Part shown: piece by piece, positions 1-7,177 of the stretch
Numbering within the stretch: the stretch's first letter is position 1
Layout of the letters: every line of letters begins with the position of its first letter
Source: Enteractinococcus sp.
GTDB taxonomy: Bacteria; Actinomycetota; Actinomycetes; Actinomycetales; Micrococcaceae
Length of the DNA: 8,309 nt
Assembly (NCBI GenBank): GCA_029267455.1
Contig: JAJUIX010000048.1
Coordinates: 1 to 8,309, forward strand
Direction of reading: 5' to 3'
Translations under genes and position numbers: made by a program
The notes under the pieces: model-generated
Seen by the model: only the letters and a program-made list of their open reading frames with translations
Database searches by the model: none
Told to the model about the DNA's origin: nothing

Positions 1-1
1 C

Positions 2-358
2 GTCAATCCTCGGACCCAAGAGACTGTTTTCCGGGCTACGGGCAAAGCCGGCGTCGTGCTGGTGGCCGATGGTGACTATAACCGGGCCAAGAGGCTTGCT
101 GAAAAACAGCGCAAACACATGCAACGGTTCTTACCTAACGTGGAGATCCGGGTGCTCCAAGTCGGACACGGACCCAACGAAGTGGAACTGCATGAGGTTA
201 AATCCACGATTAAACGCATGAAGAAAACGCTAAACCGACACGAAGTCCGTGCAGTAGAACAGCGCATCTCTTCATTACCTACCAATAATTTGGGTATCCC
301 GAAAGGTATTGATCCCAATCGGATGCGCCCAGATCGAAAAGCGCTACGCGGACGCTAA
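2..358 (+). CDS. DUF4191 family protein, C-terminal part (5' end outside window)
   Basis: The reading frame is open from base 2 and ends at the TAA at 356-358, so only about the last 118 residues are visible and the true start lies to the left. The fragment opens with residues resembling VFRATGKAGVVLVADG, followed by a basic helical stretch with RAKRLAEKQRKHMQRF and a Lys/Arg-rich tail. This matches my recollection of the cytosolic C-terminal half of actinobacterial DUF4191 proteins, which carry two membrane segments near the N-terminus (not in this window). The function of the family is unknown. Its position next to an RDD protein gene and glnA matches the usual actinobacterial order, in which lipA often lies just upstream. 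A GTG at 56 is in frame but is internal to the conserved region and is not the start. The gene converges on the RDD gene with 42 bases between them. Confidence 0.8.
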   Translation, partial: VNPRTQETVFRATGKAGVVLVADGDYNRAKRLAEKQRKHMQRFLPNVEIRVLQVGHGPNEVELHEVKSTIKRMKKTLNRHEVRAVEQRISSLPTNNLGIPKGIDPNRMRPDRKALRGR

Positions 359-400
359 CAGCGCTACGAGTCACATACAAGACTGGTTGGTACCGTGAGA

Positions 401-850
401 TCACATATGGATTTCAACGGTGCCGGCCAGTTTGTCATGTAAGCCTCGACCATCCCGGTCAATGATGATGACGGGGATAACAAGCCCGAGTAACACTGCG
501 CGGATAGCCGCTTGATACAGCTTGATGGTGGCCCCACCGACCTGAACTACTTGAATCCGAAACACGCGTTTCCCCAGTGTGGTGCCGAAAAGCCACAGCA
601 AAGCAAAATGCATGAAGACAAAGATCCCTAGTATCAGCCACTGGCTGTTGGATTCAAAAAACATGGCGAGACCGGCGGCGATGAACCAATCGATAAAGAC
701 CGCACCAATACGACGCGGATAGGAGGCAGCGGAGGCAGGTCCGGACTCAGGTAGCCCTAGAAATTCGCCAGCCCACCGTGGTTCACGTGAAGAATTCTCT
801 GCGTTGCTCATCATCTCTAGCTTAGATGCTCGACCGGGCCGCAAACGCAT
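401..850 (-). CDS. RDD family small integral membrane protein
   Basis: A 149-residue protein with three hydrophobic segments at about residues 48-65, 70-88 and 116-131. It carries the RDD signature: the Arg pair in SYPRRIGAVFIDW (Arg46/47 and Asp54) and the C-terminal IIDRDGRGLHDKLAGT motif (Asp131, Asp133, His138-Asp139). RDD proteins are poorly characterised; some members have been linked to transport. The soluble N-terminus contains LGLPESG, which I recall in the RDD proteins encoded beside glnA in actinobacteria. The start at 850 is preceded by a GGCGGA-like ribosome site; a Met-Met pair at 814/811 is an alternative that would remove 12-13 residues. The gene is divergent from glnA and convergent with the DUF4191 gene. 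A role connected to nitrogen metabolism is suggested only by this conserved neighbourhood. Confidence 0.85.
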   Translation of the reverse strand: MRLRPGRASKLEMMSNAENSSREPRWAGEFLGLPESGPASAASYPRRIGAVFIDWFIAAGLAMFFESNSQWLILGIFVFMHFALLWLFGTTLGKRVFRIQVVQVGGATIKLYQAAIRAVLLGLVIPVIIIDRDGRGLHDKLAGTVEIHM

Positions 851-936
851 TGGTTCCGCCTACTACTGTGCGTTAGACCCCAATCCCGGGGTTTCGAGGT
901 TGAGAACTTCAGTGTGATGTTCAAACTCGTTAAGCT

Positions 937-942
937 TATACC
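937..942 (+). promoter_or_regulatory. Possible -10 element of the glnA promoter
   Basis: The divergent region 851-969 between the RDD gene and glnA contains TATACC at 937-942, in a locally AT-rich stretch about 28 bases before the glnA ATG. No good -35 hexamer lies at the right distance, and I could not find a clear GlnR- or AmtR-type operator. It is therefore only a weak candidate. Confidence 0.25.
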
Positions 943-969
943 ATCTTGTACGCAATGAATGGAGTGACA

Positions 970-2397
970 ATGTTCACCTCACCCGAAGAAGTTTTATCTT
1001 ATATTCAGGAACAGGACGTGGTTTTTGTAGATATCCGGTTCACCGATCTGCTCGGTGGACAGCACCACTTCAATGTTCCTGCCGAATCAGTAGATGAGGA
1101 CTTCTTCACCACCGGGCAACTCTTCGACGGTTCCTCAATTCCCGGATTTGCCGGTATCGCGGATTCCGATCTCCAACTCATCCCCGATGTGGGAACCGCC
1201 TTCGTGGACCCGTTCCGGAAGCACAAGACCTTGTGCATGTCGTTTTCTATCTTGTCACCGCGCACCGGTGAAGCCTATGTGCGTGATCCACGGTCGGTGG
1301 CGCAACGGGCAGAAGACTATGTCGCCTCCACTGGCATCGCAGACACTGCAATCTTCGCGGCCGAAGCGGAATTCTATATTTTTGACGACGTTCGCTTCGA
1401 GACCCACCTGCCAAACCGCACCTTCGTCTCCGTGGATTCGGATGAAGCCTACTGGAACGACGCCACCGAAATAGAAGGTGGTAACCTCGGTCACCGTAAC
1501 CTGCCGATGAAGGGCTACTTTCCTGTACCGCCCGTCGATAAGCATGCCGACTTGCGCGACGATATCTCGCTGCTCTTAGGACAAGTTGGTCTCGAAGTAG
1601 AGCGCTCGCACCACGAAGTTGGGGCCGGGGGTCAAGGTGAAATCAACTATCGATTCAACACCTTGCTACGCGCCGCAGATGACGTCCAACTGTTTAAGTA
1701 CATCGTCAAAGGTGCTGCAAACCAAGCCGGTAAGACAGCGACCTTCATGCCAAAACCCGTCTTTGGCGATGGTGGCTCGGGCATGCACTGCCACCAGTCA
1801 TTATGGATGGATGGCGAACCACTATTCTATGACGAACGAGGCTACGCGAACCTTTCCGACACAGCTCGCTGGTATATCGGGGGACTCCTCAAGCACGCCT
1901 CAGCCGTCTTGGCCTTCACCAACCCGACGGTAAACTCATATAAGCGCCTGGTCAAAGGCTTTGAAGCGCCGATTAACATGTTGTACTCGCAGGGTAACCG
2001 TTCAGCCGCTATTCGAATCCCGGTGACCGGCTCCAATCCGAAGGCCAAGCGTCTAGAGTTCCGCGCCCCTGACCCATCCGGCAACCCATACCTCGGCTTT
2101 GCTGCACAGCTCATGGCTGGTCTGGATGGTATCCGGAACCGTATCGAACCCGCCGAACCCATTGACAAGGACCTCTACGAGTTGCCACCCGAAGAGGCGG
2201 CCAACATTCAGCAGGCTCCTCGCACGCTTGCAGAAGCCATCGATGCGCTCGAAGAAGATCACGACTTCTTGTTGGCCGGAGACGTCTTCACCGAAGATAT
2301 TATTCAAACCTGGATTCAGCTGAAACGCGAAACTGAAATCGCGCCGATGGAAGCCATGGTCTCCCCCATGGAGTTTGAGCTGTACTACTCGGTCTAA
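970..2397 (+). CDS. glnA: Type I glutamine synthetase (adenylylation-regulated, GSI-beta)
   Basis: Glutamine synthetase joins ammonia to glutamate using ATP; the enzyme is a cytosolic dodecamer. The ATG at 970 is chosen because GGAG at 961-964 lies five bases before it and the protein then begins MFTSPEEVL, as in the family; the upstream in-frame TTG (946) and ATG (955) would add a non-conserved tail. This gives 475 residues, the normal length. Visible landmarks are the loop DGSSIPGF (53-60), metal ligands in EAEFYIFD (Glu132, Glu134), [11 protein letters not shown] with His273, the glutamate- and phosphate-binding arginines 326, 344, 349 and 364, and DLYELPPEE with Tyr403, the adenylylation site. 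That site fits control by the glnE gene at the right edge. Two oddities occur in the active-site segment: Lys329 where Pro is usual (RLVKGFEAP) and Gly342 where the family nearly always has Arg (SQGNRSA). It ends in its own terminator. Confidence 0.97.
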   Translation: MFTSPEEVLSYIQEQDVVFVDIRFTDLLGGQHHFNVPAESVDEDFFTTGQLFDGSSIPGFAGIADSDLQLIPDVGTAFVDPFRKHKTLCMSFSILSPRTGEAYVRDPRSVAQRAEDYVASTGIADTAIFAAEAEFYIFDDVRFETHLPNRTFVSVDSDEAYWNDATEIEGGNLGHRNLPMKGYFPVPPVDKHADLRDDISLLLGQVGLEVERSHHEVGAGGQGEINYRFNTLLRAADDVQLFKYIVKGAANQAGKTATFMPKPVFGDGGSGMHCHQSLWMDGEPLFYDERGYANLSDTARWYIGGLLKHASAVLAFTNPTVNSYKRLVKGFEAPINMLYSQGNRSAAIRIPVTGSNPKAKRLEFRAPDPSGNPYLGFAAQLMAGLDGIRNRIEPAEPIDKDLYELPPEEAANIQQAPRTLAEAIDALEEDHDFLLAGDVFTEDIIQTWIQLKRETEIAPMEAMVSPMEFELYYSV

Positions 2398-2445
2398 TAC
2401 GGCATCGTCAGCCGTTGGTTGACCGTTGGTTCTCAACCTCGGATG

Positions 2446-2484
2446 AGCGAAAACGCCCGCCAACCGGTGGGCGTTTTCGCTTTT
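2446..2484 (+). terminator. Intrinsic terminator of glnA
   Basis: A near-perfect inverted repeat pairs 2446-2461 with 2466-2481. It comprises 13 Watson-Crick pairs (arms AGCGAAAACGCCC and GGGCGTTTTCGCT), then one G-T and two C-G pairs closing an AACC tetraloop. The 3' arm runs into TTTT at 2481-2484. It starts 49 bases after the glnA stop and should insulate glnA from the riboflavin operon. Confidence 0.9.
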
Positions 2485-2529
2485 AACACTAAATGTCGTC
2501 CAAATCTCCCCAAGGACGGCAACATTGTG

Positions 2530-2535
2530 TACAGT
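2530..2535 (+). promoter_or_regulatory. Possible -10 element for the riboflavin operon
   Basis: TACAGT at 2530-2535 fits the TAnnnT pattern and would place a transcription start at about 2541-2543, directly at the first helix of the riboswitch. No convincing -35 hexamer is present and the upstream TG is one base out of register for an extended -10. The position rather than the match is the main argument. Confidence 0.35.
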
Positions 2536-2542
2536 AGTCGAT

Positions 2543-2673
2543 GTGTTCCGGGGTCGGTGAGAATCCGAACCGGCGGTGAAAGTCCGCGACCCCCGCGCCC
2601 GCGGGGCTGAACCAGTGAAACTCTGGTACCGACGGTGATAAGCGAAATGCTTTAGTCCGGATGAGAGGAACGC
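2543..2673 (+). promoter_or_regulatory. FMN riboswitch (RFN element)
   Basis: The aptamer binds flavin mononucleotide and turns down riboflavin genes. The conserved blocks appear in order: a GGTCGGTGAGAATCC-like segment, ACCGGCGGTGAAAGTCCGCGA (about 2569-2589), a variable GC hairpin, ACCAGTGAAACTCTGGT, CCGACGGTGATA and TTTAGTCCGGATGAGAGGA. Helices that I can pair are the closing stem 2543-2549 with 2667-2673 (seven pairs, one G-T), 2552-2557 with 2565-2571, the variable stem 2591-2596 with 2601-2606, 2611-2615 with 2623-2627, and 2640-2643 with 2649-2652. It lies directly upstream of ribD, the classic location. The ATG at 2661 lies inside the aptamer and is not a gene start. Confidence 0.96.
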
Positions 2674-2729
2674 GCTGCCAAATGGCAGCATTTCCCGGCG
2701 CACCTGTATCACAAGGAGTAAGACGCCGG
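2674..2729 (+). promoter_or_regulatory. Riboswitch expression platform: ribosome-site-masking hairpin before ribD
   Basis: Immediately after the aptamer there is a small hairpin, GCTGCC (2674-2679) with GGCAGC (2684-2689) and an AAAT loop, followed by ATTTCCC, a poor terminator tail. A second hairpin pairs CCGGCG (2695-2700) with CGCCGG (2724-2729). Its 23-base loop contains the ribD ribosome site AAGGAG (2713-2718), and its 3' arm abuts the ATG at 2730. CCT (2703-2705) could also pair with AGG inside the site (2714-2716 includes two of these bases plus A2714). Inference: FMN binding favours this closed form and blocks translation initiation, the mode proposed for actinobacterial FMN switches, rather than premature termination. 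Confidence 0.65.
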
Positions 2730-3788
2730 ATGTTATCTCACACCCAGCTTTCTTCTGCGATGCAGCGCGCTATTACGCTCGCTCGTCGTGGTCCTGCCGG
2801 CGACGTCAACCCTCAAGTCGGATGTGTCATCCTGGATGAGCACGGCACGATCATCTCCGAAGGGTTCCACGCCGGAGCAGGCACAGACCACGCAGAAATT
2901 GTGGCCCTGACGAACCTCAACCCGGGCCTTGATCCGGCCACTCTGACCGCCGTCGTCACGCTTGAGCCTTGTAACCACACCGGCAAGACACCCCCGTGTG
3001 CTGATGCTCTGCTCCGCTCCGGTATCGGAACGATCGTCTATGGTCAACCCGACCCTGGCGAAAAGTCAGCCGGCGGCGCCATGAAACTGTACACCCATGG
3101 CCGCCGTATTATCGGTGGGATCGAATCTGAAGCTACCCGAAAGCTCATCGCAGATTGGCGCGCTCGCAGTGACAACATAGCCTCCGGGGTGATCGCTAAA
3201 TGGGCCCAATCCCTAGATGGTCGCTTAACTGCCGCTGATGGCACCAGCCAGTGGATCACCTCGGCAACTTCGCGCCGTCATGTCCATATACAGCGGGCAC
3301 TGGCCGACGTCATTATCACCACCACAGCATCCGTAGCCACAGACAACCCATCGCTGACCGCCCGCGACGAAACCGGGGACCTGTTAGTGCCTGCGAAAGA
3401 TCAACCCCTCCCGGTGATCTTTGGAGAAGGGGCGGTTGATTCCTGTGCGGCCATCCATAAGCATCCTGCCCTGAAGTACCGTGGCCTGAACACTGCCCCA
3501 CGCTTCTCGGGAGCAAACCTCGCCGCTGATTTCGCACAACTCACCGAACTGATGGGATACAGCCCCAGAATCTTTATCGAGGCCGGGCCCCGCTTTCTCA
3601 ACGCGGTCCTGGCAGAACAACTCGCAGATCAGCTGCTCATCTATACGGCCCCTTCCTTGCTAGGCGGCCCGCACCACGTAGTGCAAGACTTAGGCGTTAC
3701 CACCCTGGCTGAACGTTTTGACTTTACTTTCACCGGCATCCACCGACTGGATACCGACCTCGTCACCACTCTGCGGAAGGACCATTAA
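2730..3788 (+). CDS. ribD: Bifunctional diaminohydroxyphosphoribosylaminopyrimidine deaminase / 5-amino-6-(5-phosphoribosylamino)uracil reductase
   Basis: RibD carries out the second and third steps of riboflavin synthesis from GTP: zinc-dependent deamination of the pyrimidine, then NADPH-dependent reduction of the ribose side chain. The protein is 352 residues, normal for the family. The N-terminal deaminase domain (about 1-145) has NPQVGCVI (27-34), the catalytic HAE (His54, Glu56) and the zinc ligands in PCNHTGKTPPC (Cys81, Cys90). The C-terminal reductase domain (about 150-352) has KWAQSLDGRLTA, SQWITS, TDNPSLTAR (204-212), FIEAGP (282-287) and APSLLGG (307-313). The ATG at 2730 is used because AAGGAG lies 11 bases upstream and the family sequence starts there; the longer frame from 2661 would run through the riboswitch. 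Its TAA overlaps the ribE ATG by one base (TAATG), implying coupled translation. Confidence 0.96.
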   Translation: MLSHTQLSSAMQRAITLARRGPAGDVNPQVGCVILDEHGTIISEGFHAGAGTDHAEIVALTNLNPGLDPATLTAVVTLEPCNHTGKTPPCADALLRSGIGTIVYGQPDPGEKSAGGAMKLYTHGRRIIGGIESEATRKLIADWRARSDNIASGVIAKWAQSLDGRLTAADGTSQWITSATSRRHVHIQRALADVIITTTASVATDNPSLTARDETGDLLVPAKDQPLPVIFGEGAVDSCAAIHKHPALKYRGLNTAPRFSGANLAADFAQLTELMGYSPRIFIEAGPRFLNAVLAEQLADQLLIYTAPSLLGGPHHVVQDLGVTTLAERFDFTFTGIHRLDTDLVTTLRKDH

Positions 3789-4411
3789 TGTTTACCGGCA
3801 TCATTCAAACCCGAGGCACGATCACCGCGATCACCAACACCTCCGATGACACGCTGGCCATGACGATTCAGGCTCCCAGTGTGCTAAAGGATGTTCGACG
3901 CGGCGACTCGATCGCCATTGACGGGGTATGTTTGACCGTCACCGATTTCAACGCAGAAACCTTCACCGCCGACGTCATGGTCCAAACCCTGAATCTGACC
4001 TCCCTGGGCACAAAGACCGCCGGGGATGAAGTCAACGTCGAACCCGCGATGGCTGCAACGGACCGATTCGGAGGTCACATCGTTCAAGGCCACGTGGAAG
4101 CTACCGGAACCGTTCTGGAAATCGAACCTGACAACAAATGGACCCGGATGCGCATCAGCCTCCCAGAGCGTCTGGCACCCTATTTGATCGACCAGGGATC
4201 GATCACTGTCAACGGGATCTCTTTGACGGTAGCCACGGTGTCAGAACCCACTGCAACCGAACATTACTTCGACATCTTTTTGATCCCCGAAACCCTAGCG
4301 GCCACCACGCTGGGGAACGCAGCGGTGGGCGACGTCGTAAATCTTGAAACAGACCTTCTCGCGCGCCACATCGCTCGCATGATCCAGTTCAATACCAATG
4401 AGGAAAAATGA
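3788..4411 (+). CDS. ribE: Riboflavin synthase, alpha subunit
   Basis: Riboflavin synthase converts two molecules of 6,7-dimethyl-8-ribityllumazine into riboflavin and the pyrimidine precursor, the last step of the pathway; the enzyme is a cytosolic trimer. At 207 residues it has the usual two tandem lumazine-binding barrels. The first starts with the diagnostic MFTGII and contains GDSIAIDGVCLTV and NLTSLG. The second begins around HIVQGHV (97-103) and contains GSITVNGISLTV, followed by LIPETLAATTLG and a final helix after NLETDLLARHIARM. The start is supported by AAGGA at 3777-3781, six bases upstream. It overlaps ribD by one base and its TGA overlaps the next ATG by four bases (ATGA), so the three proteins should be made in a coordinated ratio. 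Confidence 0.97.
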   Translation: MFTGIIQTRGTITAITNTSDDTLAMTIQAPSVLKDVRRGDSIAIDGVCLTVTDFNAETFTADVMVQTLNLTSLGTKTAGDEVNVEPAMAATDRFGGHIVQGHVEATGTVLEIEPDNKWTRMRISLPERLAPYLIDQGSITVNGISLTVATVSEPTATEHYFDIFLIPETLAATTLGNAAVGDVVNLETDLLARHIARMIQFNTNEEK

Positions 4412-5652
4412 CACTCGATACTATTAGCCAAGCTATCCAAGCCATCGCTGCAGGCCAGCCGGTCATTGTTGCTGATGATGAAGACCGCGAAAATGAAGGC
4501 GATCTGATCTTATCGGCACAATTAGCCACGACCGAAACCATCGCGTTTATGGTCGAACACTCCTCCGGTTTGTTGTGTGCACCCATGTCGGATGAGATCG
4601 CTGACCGGCTCGAATTGCCAATGATGGTCGCCCACAACCAGGATGTGCGACAAACCGCCTATACCGTCACCGTGGATGCCGCAGAAGGCGTCACCACCGG
4701 TATTTCGGCTGCTGACCGCGCTCATACGGTCAATCTGTTAGCCAGCTCCGACACCACACCGTCGGATCTGAATCGTCCCGGCCACATCTTGCCGCTGCGC
4801 GCAGTTTCAGGTGGCGTCCGGCAGCGTCCCGGCCATACTGAAGCAGCCGTTGAGCTGATGCATCTGGCCGGTCTGGCTCCCGTGGGGGTTATTGCCGAAA
4901 TCGTGGCCGAGGACGGTGACATGATGCGTCTTCCCGGCCTGATCGAGATGGGCGCAGAATATAACATCCCGGTCATCACGATCGAAGCGCTGACCGAATA
5001 CCTGGATGAACACCACCCGGAGACGGCTCCTGAAAACACGATTCACCGCCACGTCTCCCAGCGTGCCGAGGCTGTGGTCCCCACCGATTTCGGTCAACTT
5101 ACCATGAAGGTGTATCGCGACCGGAAAGCCGGGGTAGAACACCTAGCCCTGATCGGGCCACATACCGTGTTGGGCACAGACGAACCGACCGTGGTTCGTG
5201 TCCACTCCGAGTGTCTGACCGGCGAAGCCTTTGGCTCCCAAAAATGTGAATGCGGGGCTCAGCTCGATGCCTCCCTGGAGCACATTGGCACCCACGGTGG
5301 GATCGTGATTTACCTGCGCGGTCACGAAGGTCGCGGTATCGGCTTGGGCAATAAAATCCGGGCCTATCAGCTGCAGTCCACCGGCCTTGATACGATCGAA
5401 GCCAACGAGCACCTGGGCTTACCCGTTGATGCTCGTAGCTACCGGGCGGCAGCCGAAATCCTGGATAGCCTGGGCATCCGAAACGTCAAACTGCTGACCA
5501 ATAATCCGGACAAGGTGGCCCAGCTTGAGGCCAACGGCATCAACGTCACCGAACGCCTCGGGCTCATCGTCGGACAGCATCCGGAAAATCACGGCTACCT
5601 GACCACCAAAGCCACCAAACTCAACCACGCTATCCCAACCGAAAACGTCTAA
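4408..5652 (+). CDS. ribBA: Bifunctional 3,4-dihydroxy-2-butanone 4-phosphate synthase / GTP cyclohydrolase II
   Basis: A 414-residue fusion that supplies both entry branches of riboflavin synthesis: the four-carbon unit from ribulose-5-phosphate and the ring-opened pyrimidine from GTP. The N-terminal synthase domain (about 1-200) shows the acidic DDEDRENEGD (23-32), TVTVDAAEGVTTGISAADRA, RPGHILPLRA and RPGHTEAAVEL. The C-terminal cyclohydrolase II domain (about 205-405) has HSECLTGEAFGSQKCECG with the three zinc cysteines 269, 280 and 282, then YLRGHEGRGIGLGNKIRAYQLQ, DTIEAN, DARSY with the catalytic-type Arg, and LLTNNPDKV. Both halves look intact. A GAGG at 4400-4403 inside the ribE end serves as ribosome site. 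Order and overlap place it third in the operon. The gene is also called ribA or ribAB in some organisms. Confidence 0.97.
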   Translation: MTLDTISQAIQAIAAGQPVIVADDEDRENEGDLILSAQLATTETIAFMVEHSSGLLCAPMSDEIADRLELPMMVAHNQDVRQTAYTVTVDAAEGVTTGISAADRAHTVNLLASSDTTPSDLNRPGHILPLRAVSGGVRQRPGHTEAAVELMHLAGLAPVGVIAEIVAEDGDMMRLPGLIEMGAEYNIPVITIEALTEYLDEHHPETAPENTIHRHVSQRAEAVVPTDFGQLTMKVYRDRKAGVEHLALIGPHTVLGTDEPTVVRVHSECLTGEAFGSQKCECGAQLDASLEHIGTHGGIVIYLRGHEGRGIGLGNKIRAYQLQSTGLDTIEANEHLGLPVDARSYRAAAEILDSLGIRNVKLLTNNPDKVAQLEANGINVTERLGLIVGQHPENHGYLTTKATKLNHAIPTENV

Positions 5653-5663
5653 GGAACACCATC

Positions 5664-6134
5664 ATGGCCAAACACGGCGCACCCCAACTTCATGTCGATG
5701 CCAGCGGTCTCAATGTCGCCCTCATCGCAGGCTCGTGGCACACCACCGTCATGAAGGGGCTCATTGACGGAGCCAAGACCACCCTAGAAACCTCTGGCGC
5801 TACCTATGACCTCATCACAGTGGCGGGGTCATTTGAGATTCCGTTAGCCGCACAGGCCGCACTGGCAAATGGGTATGACGCCGCAGTGTGTCTCGGAGTG
5901 ATCATTCGAGGCGATACCCCGCACTTTGATTTCGTCGCCGACGCCGTCACTTCTGGCTTGACCCGCGTGCAACTGGATGCCGGCAAACCGGTTGGATTCG
6001 GCATTCTCACCGTCGATAACGATGCGCAAGCACTCGATCGGGCCGGGTTAGAGGATTCGAATGAGTCCAAAGGACAAGAAGCGGCGGAGGCTGCATTGCA
6101 GTTGGCCGTGACGGTCAAGCAGCTTGCGGAATAA
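5664..6134 (+). CDS. ribH: 6,7-dimethyl-8-ribityllumazine synthase (beta subunit)
   Basis: Lumazine synthase condenses the aminouracil from the RibD branch with dihydroxybutanone phosphate from RibBA to give the substrate of RibE. The 156-residue protein has the usual length. Family motifs are AGSWHTTVM near residues 22-30 (the actinobacterial Trp form of the usual Phe-Asn), GSFEIP (55-60), GVIIRGDTPHFDFV with the catalytic-type His87, PVGFGILT and ALDRAG with Arg126, the phosphate contact in homologues. The ATG at 5664 follows AAGGA (5651-5655) by eight bases; the ribosome site overlaps the end of the ribBA stop codon. Homologues form pentamers or 60-mer capsids; which form applies here cannot be told from sequence. 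It closes the biosynthetic operon. Confidence 0.97.
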   Translation: MAKHGAPQLHVDASGLNVALIAGSWHTTVMKGLIDGAKTTLETSGATYDLITVAGSFEIPLAAQAALANGYDAAVCLGVIIRGDTPHFDFVADAVTSGLTRVQLDAGKPVGFGILTVDNDAQALDRAGLEDSNESKGQEAAEAALQLAVTVKQLAE

Positions 6135-6187
6135 TTGGGGTCTCACTTGGTGCTGTAGCTGCTAGACGTCACTACTTTGGAGGTACC

Positions 6188-7177
6188 TTGACTGCACCCT
6201 ACGCAGTGTCCATTCTCGATCTAGCCAACGTACGCCACGGCCAACCCATTGCCGAAGCGCTGCAAGAATCCACGGAACTCGCCGTCCTTGCCGACGAATT
6301 GGGTTTCCACCGCCTGTGGTTTGCCGAGCACCACAATATGGAAACGATTGCTTCCTCGGCAACCTCGGTCTTGTTGGCACACATGGGCGCACACACGCAA
6401 AACATCCGTCTGGGGGCCGGTGGCATTATGTTGCCCAACCACGCTCCCCTAGTGATCGCCGAGCAGTTCGGAACCCTCAAGGAGCTTTACGGCGATCGCA
6501 TTGATTTGGGCTTAGGGCGCGCGCCCGGCACCGATCAGAAAACCCTCATGGCACTGCGTCGGACCAACCAGTCCGCTGATCGGTTTCCATCCGATGTGTT
6601 GGAACTGCAGGGGTACCTCAAAGGCGAATCCCGCATCCCCGGGATCAACGCCTACCCCGGGATGGGGACCAATGTACCGTTGATCATCCTGGGCTCCTCA
6701 CATTTCGGTGCGCAACTGGCGGCACAACTGGGTCTGACGTACAGTTTCGCTTCCCACTTCGCCCCGCAAATGCTGGAGTCTGCCGCCGCGCTCTACCGCA
6801 GCGAGTTCAATGCCTCAGAGGACCTCGCCAAACCACATTTCATCGCCGCGGCAAATGTGATCATCGCTGACACTGAAGACCATGCACAGCACATGTGGGA
6901 ACGTGCCAAGCGCGCTCGCGTTCGCACGATGCTCGGGCGGGGACGCAAACTCAGTGACGACGAGGTTGAACAGCTCGTCCATTCGGCACCGGGCCAGCAG
7001 GTCTTGCAGATGTTGGAGATGACTGCCGTTGGCACCCCGGACCAAGTGCGTGATTGGTTGGACGACTTCGCAGCCCGGGTCAATGCGGATGAACTCATGA
7101 TCACGAACTTAGCCGGACCCCTCGAAGATCGAAAACGCGCCCTGCAACTGATCTCGGACCACATCATTCACCGATAG
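6188..7177 (+). CDS. LLM-class (luciferase-like) flavin-dependent oxidoreductase, MsnO8 type
   Basis: A 329-residue TIM-barrel protein of the bacterial luciferase-like superfamily, whose members use reduced FMN or coenzyme F420. It has N-terminal SILDLANV, RLWFAEHHNM, SVLLAHMGAHTQNIRLGAGGIMLPNHAPLVIAEQFGTL, DRIDLGLGRAPGTD, then GSSHFGAQLAAQLGLTYSFASHFAP and a C-terminal GTPDQVRDWLDDF. These are hallmarks of the MsnO8/YhbW-like subgroup, whose substrates are mostly unknown. The start is a TTG at 6188, supported by a consensus ribosome site GGAGG (6179-6183) four bases upstream and by the conserved N-terminus following directly. It lies 53 bases after ribH on the same strand with no terminator that I can see, so co-transcription with the riboflavin genes is plausible and flavin supply may be linked to this enzyme. 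The substrate is unknown. Confidence 0.9.
   Translation: MTAPYAVSILDLANVRHGQPIAEALQESTELAVLADELGFHRLWFAEHHNMETIASSATSVLLAHMGAHTQNIRLGAGGIMLPNHAPLVIAEQFGTLKELYGDRIDLGLGRAPGTDQKTLMALRRTNQSADRFPSDVLELQGYLKGESRIPGINAYPGMGTNVPLIILGSSHFGAQLAAQLGLTYSFASHFAPQMLESAAALYRSEFNASEDLAKPHFIAAANVIIADTEDHAQHMWERAKRARVRTMLGRGRKLSDDEVEQLVHSAPGQQVLQMLEMTAVGTPDQVRDWLDDFAARVNADELMITNLAGPLEDRKRALQLISDHIIHR

Noticed and set aside
340..365. Repeated AGCGCT (340-345 and 360-365) as a terminator of the DUF4191 gene
   Set aside because: The stem is short, the loop is 14 bases, it straddles the stop codon and no T tract follows.
946..969. TTG at 946 or ATG at 955 as glnA start
   Set aside because: The added residues are not family-like and GGAG at 961-964 serves the ATG at 970.
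2412..2438. Tandem CCGTTGGTT and GGTTGA/TCAACC after glnA as a regulatory repeat
   Set aside because: Too short and imperfect to distinguish from chance, and transcribed just ahead of a strong terminator.
2053..2712. 219-residue reverse-strand open frame spanning the glnA 3' end, terminator and riboswitch
   Set aside because: It is antisense to glnA and to structured RNA elements and resembles no family; random open frame in GC-rich sequence.
2661..2729. ATG at 2661 as an earlier start of ribD, adding 23 residues
   Set aside because: It lies inside the FMN aptamer, has no ribosome site, and encodes a non-conserved peptide; 2730 has AAGGAG upstream and matches family N-termini.
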